Both the position numbers and the translations under genes were made by a program. The notes under the pieces are model-generated. The model worked only from the letters and a program-made list of their open reading frames with translations. It was not told where the DNA came from and made no database searches. Positions 21,761 through 24,330 of a stretch of DNA of 24,330 nt are shown here, piece by piece (position 1 is the first letter of the stretch; the number at the start of each line of letters is the position of its first letter). The stretch covers positions 1-24,330 of the forward strand of contig RPFO01001699.1 of the NCBI GenBank assembly GCA_009746045.1. The letters are read 5' to 3'. The stretch comes from Mesostigma viride (taxonomy: Eukaryota; Streptophyta; Mesostigmatophyceae; Mesostigmatales; Mesostigmataceae).

Positions 21761-23560
21761 ATGAAGCTTGATACATGTTCAGCTGCAATAAAACACATTT
21801 CCCAATTAACACAAGCAACAGCTATTGTGTGGGTCGACAACAACCAACTAACTATGAGCCCAACTCGAACGTATCGACGTTGGCTAGACTGCCATTATTG
21901 TTCTCACGACAGACCATACATTGAGGTGCTCACAGAACGCTGGCACCAAGGGCAGAGGACATACAGGTAAAAACCATGACATGAGTAGGAACGGGCATGG
22001 CATGACTAGGAACGTGTACAGCATGACTAGGAACGGGTATGGCATGACTAGGAAGTAGGAACAGGTATGGCATGACTAGGAAAGAGCATGGCATGACTAG
22101 GAACGGGCATGGCATGACTAGGAACGGGTGTGGCATGACTAGGAACGTGTACAACATGACTAGGAACGGGGATGGCATGACTAGGAATGAGTATGTCATG
22201 ACTCGGAACGGGTATGGCATGACTCGGAACGACCATGGCATGACTAGGAACGGGTACAGCATGACTAGGAACGGGTATGGCATGACTAGGAATGAGTATG
22301 TCATGACTCGGAACGGGTATGGCATGACTCGGAACGACCATGGCATGACTAGGAACGGGTATGGCATGACTAGGAACGGGTGTGGCATGACTAGGAGCGT
22401 GTACAGCATGACTAGGAACGGGTATGGCATGACTAGGAACGGGTATGGCATGACTAGGAACGGGTATGGCATGACTAGGAACGGGCATGGCATGACTAGG
22501 AACGGGTGTGGCATGACTAGGAACGGGCATGGCATGACTAGGAACGGCCATGGCATGACTAGGAACGGGCATGGCATGACTAGGAACGGGTATGGCATGA
22601 CTAGGAACGGGTATGGCATGACTAGGAACGGGTATGGCATGACTAGGAACGGGTATGGCATGACTAGGAACGGGTATGGCATGACTAGGAACGGGCATGG
22701 CATGACTAGGAACGGGTATGGCATGACTCGGAACGACCATGGCATGACTAGGAACGGCCATGGCATGACTAGGAACGGGTATGGCATGACGTGGCCCACG
22801 CGCATGTGCGCCCATAATGGCCCCCATGGATGATGCTTTCAGTATTTAGCCGCGCCCAGCCTACAATGGGACCTCCCATGGATGATGCATTAAGAATTTA
22901 GCCATGCGATGCCTATGCAGGGAGTTACTCTCTGCTGAGATGCCATGTGTACACCAGCTATAGCCTAGCCACATACCCTCCACCCCATATGTCATGCAGG
23001 CCTTCTAGGCCCTCTCCTCAAGCCCCCCCTGGGTGCCTGTGCTTGTTAAGGAGGCATGAACCATCATGGCGGTGCAGGTGCACCTTGTGCACCCAGAGCA
23101 GGTGACAGTTGTACATCCTCCACCTGCAGGTTGTAGCCCTGATTGTATTACAAACCCATAGATGCCCCTTTCTCAGGGCTATGTGTTACATATGCTCCCA
23201 ACGGAGCTATCATTTTAATTAATTAATTAATTAATGGCATGACTAGGAACGGGAGTGACATGACTAGGAACGACCATGGCATGACTCGGAACGACCATGG
23301 CATGACTAGGAAGGAGCATGGCATGACTAGGAACGGGTATGGCGGCCAAGCACGTGGGCGGGTTCGTGCTATTCGTACCGTTGATGCTGAAGAGTCACAG
23401 GTATCGTTGGAACGGAACGGTCCAGGGGTCGCAGGCGGTTCTTCCCGGGACTGATCTTCCAGCGCTGCAAGAAAATCACGAACATGTCCCTGGTTGGGTA
23501 AAGAAAGCAGGCAAACCCCGACCGGCCGACCGCGTCCCCACCGTGCATGTACCTTGGTAA
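21761..23560 (+). CDS. Possible small two-exon gene with minisatellite in its intron
   Basis: Exon a (21761-21966, ATG start) ends ACATACAG followed by GTAAAA in phase 2. Exon b would start at 23401 after GAGTCACAG and run to TAA at 23558-23560. The join recreates an Arg codon and gives 121 residues. Exon a includes a C-x2-C pair (DCHYCSHDRPYIE). Exon b is Pro/Lys/Arg-rich at its end (KKAGKPRPADRVP). No family is recognised. The splice phase match and coding-like composition are the only support. It could instead be a decayed fragment of a larger gene, or chance. Confidence 0.3.
21976..22790 (+). repeat. 21-bp minisatellite, about 39 units
   Basis: The unit has the core GGCATGACTAGGAACGG followed by a variable four-base end (GTAT, GCAT, GTGT, CCAT, or GTAC in some). 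Variant units carry ACTCGG in place of ACTAGG, and one higher-order block is repeated around 22180-22350. Because 21 is a multiple of three, long frames encoding heptapeptides run through on both strands. Confidence 0.97.
22791..23235. other. ~445-bp sequence splitting the minisatellite
   Basis: The first array stops at GGCATGAC and the second restarts with GGCATGAC, so this block looks inserted into the array. It contains a duplicated CCCATGGATGATGC (near 22823 and 22876) and ends in five tandem TTAA units (23215-23234). No gene is seen. Confidence 0.6.
23236..23342 (+). repeat. 21-bp minisatellite, second block of about 5 units
   Basis: It has the same unit as 21976-22790, starting immediately after the (TTAA)5 tract and ending at GGTATGG near 23342. 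The units are variants (CCAT ends, ACTCGG, AAGGAGCAT). Confidence 0.95.
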
Positions 23561-23991
23561 GACGTACGTAAGGTTCTGTGGGCTGAACTGACCGCGCTTC
23601 AAGAATATGACGATTTGAAGCCACTATGAAGGTATATGCAAACCATGTCGGCGTCATCCGCTCGACCCCTCTTACTCAGATATAGTTGGATATGCAGCAT
23701 AAAAAGCAACGGGGAGAAATTGTCAATGACTATGATCCCCCAACTGTGGGTGTTAGGAAATAGAAAAAGCATGGCAGGCATAGCTTGCGTGCAACATTGG
23801 GGGTCGGAAATTCTAGTCGGGGGGGTCAGTGGACTCCAACGTGGACTCGATACTCAGATTGATTGATTATTGAGGGTAAACTGCACGACTACAGGCTCTT
23901 TGCGCGCGCCACATGTTAAGTAATCATGCCATCAGCTGCCATTTTGAACGCATCATAAGGAAACCCGTCGGGTTAAAAACTAAGATCTAAA
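23561..23991. other. Spacer before the right TIR
   Basis: No gene, repeat or RNA is recognised. Short frames on either strand have no supporting features. Confidence 0.5.
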
Positions 23992-24247
23992 CGGCCATCA
24001 CCACTCGCATCGACGACGAAATTCGGCTAAGTCCAAAGGCAGCCGATACGATTTACGTCGTTTGCAGTTTTACGCGCCAGCCTTGCGCACGCTGCCGCGC
24101 CGCGCCAGCCACGATGCACTCCCAGCCTTGCGCACTCCCAGCCTCGCGCACTCCCCAGCCTTGCGCACGCCAGCCTTGCGCACGCTGCGCCGCGCCCAGC
24201 CTTGTGCATCGTCTGAAGAAATCAGTGTCTGATGTTTACAAAAACTC
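23992..24247 (-). repeat. Right terminal inverted repeat
   Basis: Bases 24121-24247 are the exact reverse complement of 8717-8843. The inner part (23992-24120) is a diverged match to 8844-8985 with one extra GCGCAAGGCTGG-type block. Inner landmarks shared with the left side include the complements of GCGTAAAACT, GACGTAAA and ATGGCCG. Confidence 0.85.
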
Positions 24248-24330
24248 TATAACAGTTAAGGTGACCCAGGTATGCCAAAAATTCCTTTTTTTGGCCGGGG
24301 GGTATAGAGCTTTCTGCTAGCGTACGCCCC
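24248..24330. other. Sequence outside the right TIR
   Basis: These 83 bases begin TATAACAGTTAAGG. They do not match the left outer flank, so no target-site duplication is visible. Confidence 0.6.

Noticed and set aside
21930-22833. Heptapeptide-repeat proteins of 250-290 residues on both strands
   Set aside because: These are translations of a 21-bp minisatellite. Open frames on both strands over the same bases indicate absence of stops rather than coding.
21976-23342. CRISPR-like array
   Set aside because: The 21-bp units are contiguous with no unique spacers, and the window is eukaryotic in character.
23223-23657. 144-codon minus-strand frame
   Set aside because: Its C-terminal part is minisatellite, its N-terminal part shows no recognised motif, and the overlapping plus-strand exon model has better splice support.

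Overview
The window looks like a transposon-dense stretch of a eukaryotic nuclear genome. It contains GT-AG introns whose phases chain together, long low-complexity coding repeats, minisatellites, nested inverted repeats and at least three kinds of DNA transposon. No bacterial-style operon, ribosome-binding site, rRNA, tRNA or CRISPR array was seen. The plant/algal look of the FAR1/MULE-type transposase makes a green-lineage host a reasonable guess, but the sequence does not settle the organism.

Bases 1-8716 hold repeats and no convincing gene. The window opens with the last 36 bp of a piggyBac-like non-autonomous element (TTAA target, CCCGTG termini). A full 1.74-kb copy sits at 2615-4359 and a second at 19570-21313; the two are nearly identical and carry no transposase. 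Copy 1 interrupts a ~1.17-kb repeat family whose uninterrupted relative at 5872-7036 preserves a paralogous empty site. Two further partial copies, one inverted, together with a 77-bp inverted repeat, form a nested palindrome across about 4528-6535.

Bases 8717-24247 are bracketed by inverted repeats. The outer 127 bp are identical by eye, and similarity decays over about another 130 bp inward. Between them lies a long plus-strand gene. Its well-supported part (exons 14314-16026 and 16973-18575) encodes a Mutator-like (MULE) transposase with a FAR1/GCM1-like zinc finger, the D, D and E catalytic residues, a SWIM zinc finger and a C-terminal AT-hook. A complete YqaJ-type (lambda-exonuclease-like, PD-(D/E)XK) nuclease domain is intercalated between the second D and the final E. 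The inserted domain spans the last intron, so the splice that restores the nuclease also restores the transposase. This is the most interesting feature of the window.

Five upstream exon candidates (9054-12965) join in matching phase to give a possible 1759-residue protein. It would carry a hydrophobic, signal-peptide-like N-terminus, a 184-residue Ser/Asn run, an acidic stretch and a zinc-ribbon-like motif. Intron 5 holds a 362-bp tandem repeat with exon-like cassettes. Downstream of the gene lie the second piggyBac-like copy, CACGTG/TTAA-rich degenerate repeats, and a 21-bp minisatellite split by a ~445-bp insertion. A possible small two-exon gene has the minisatellite in its intron. The likely logic is a large autonomous MULE-type element (about 13.8 kb without the nested piggyBac copy), but no target-site duplication was found at its apparent ends.
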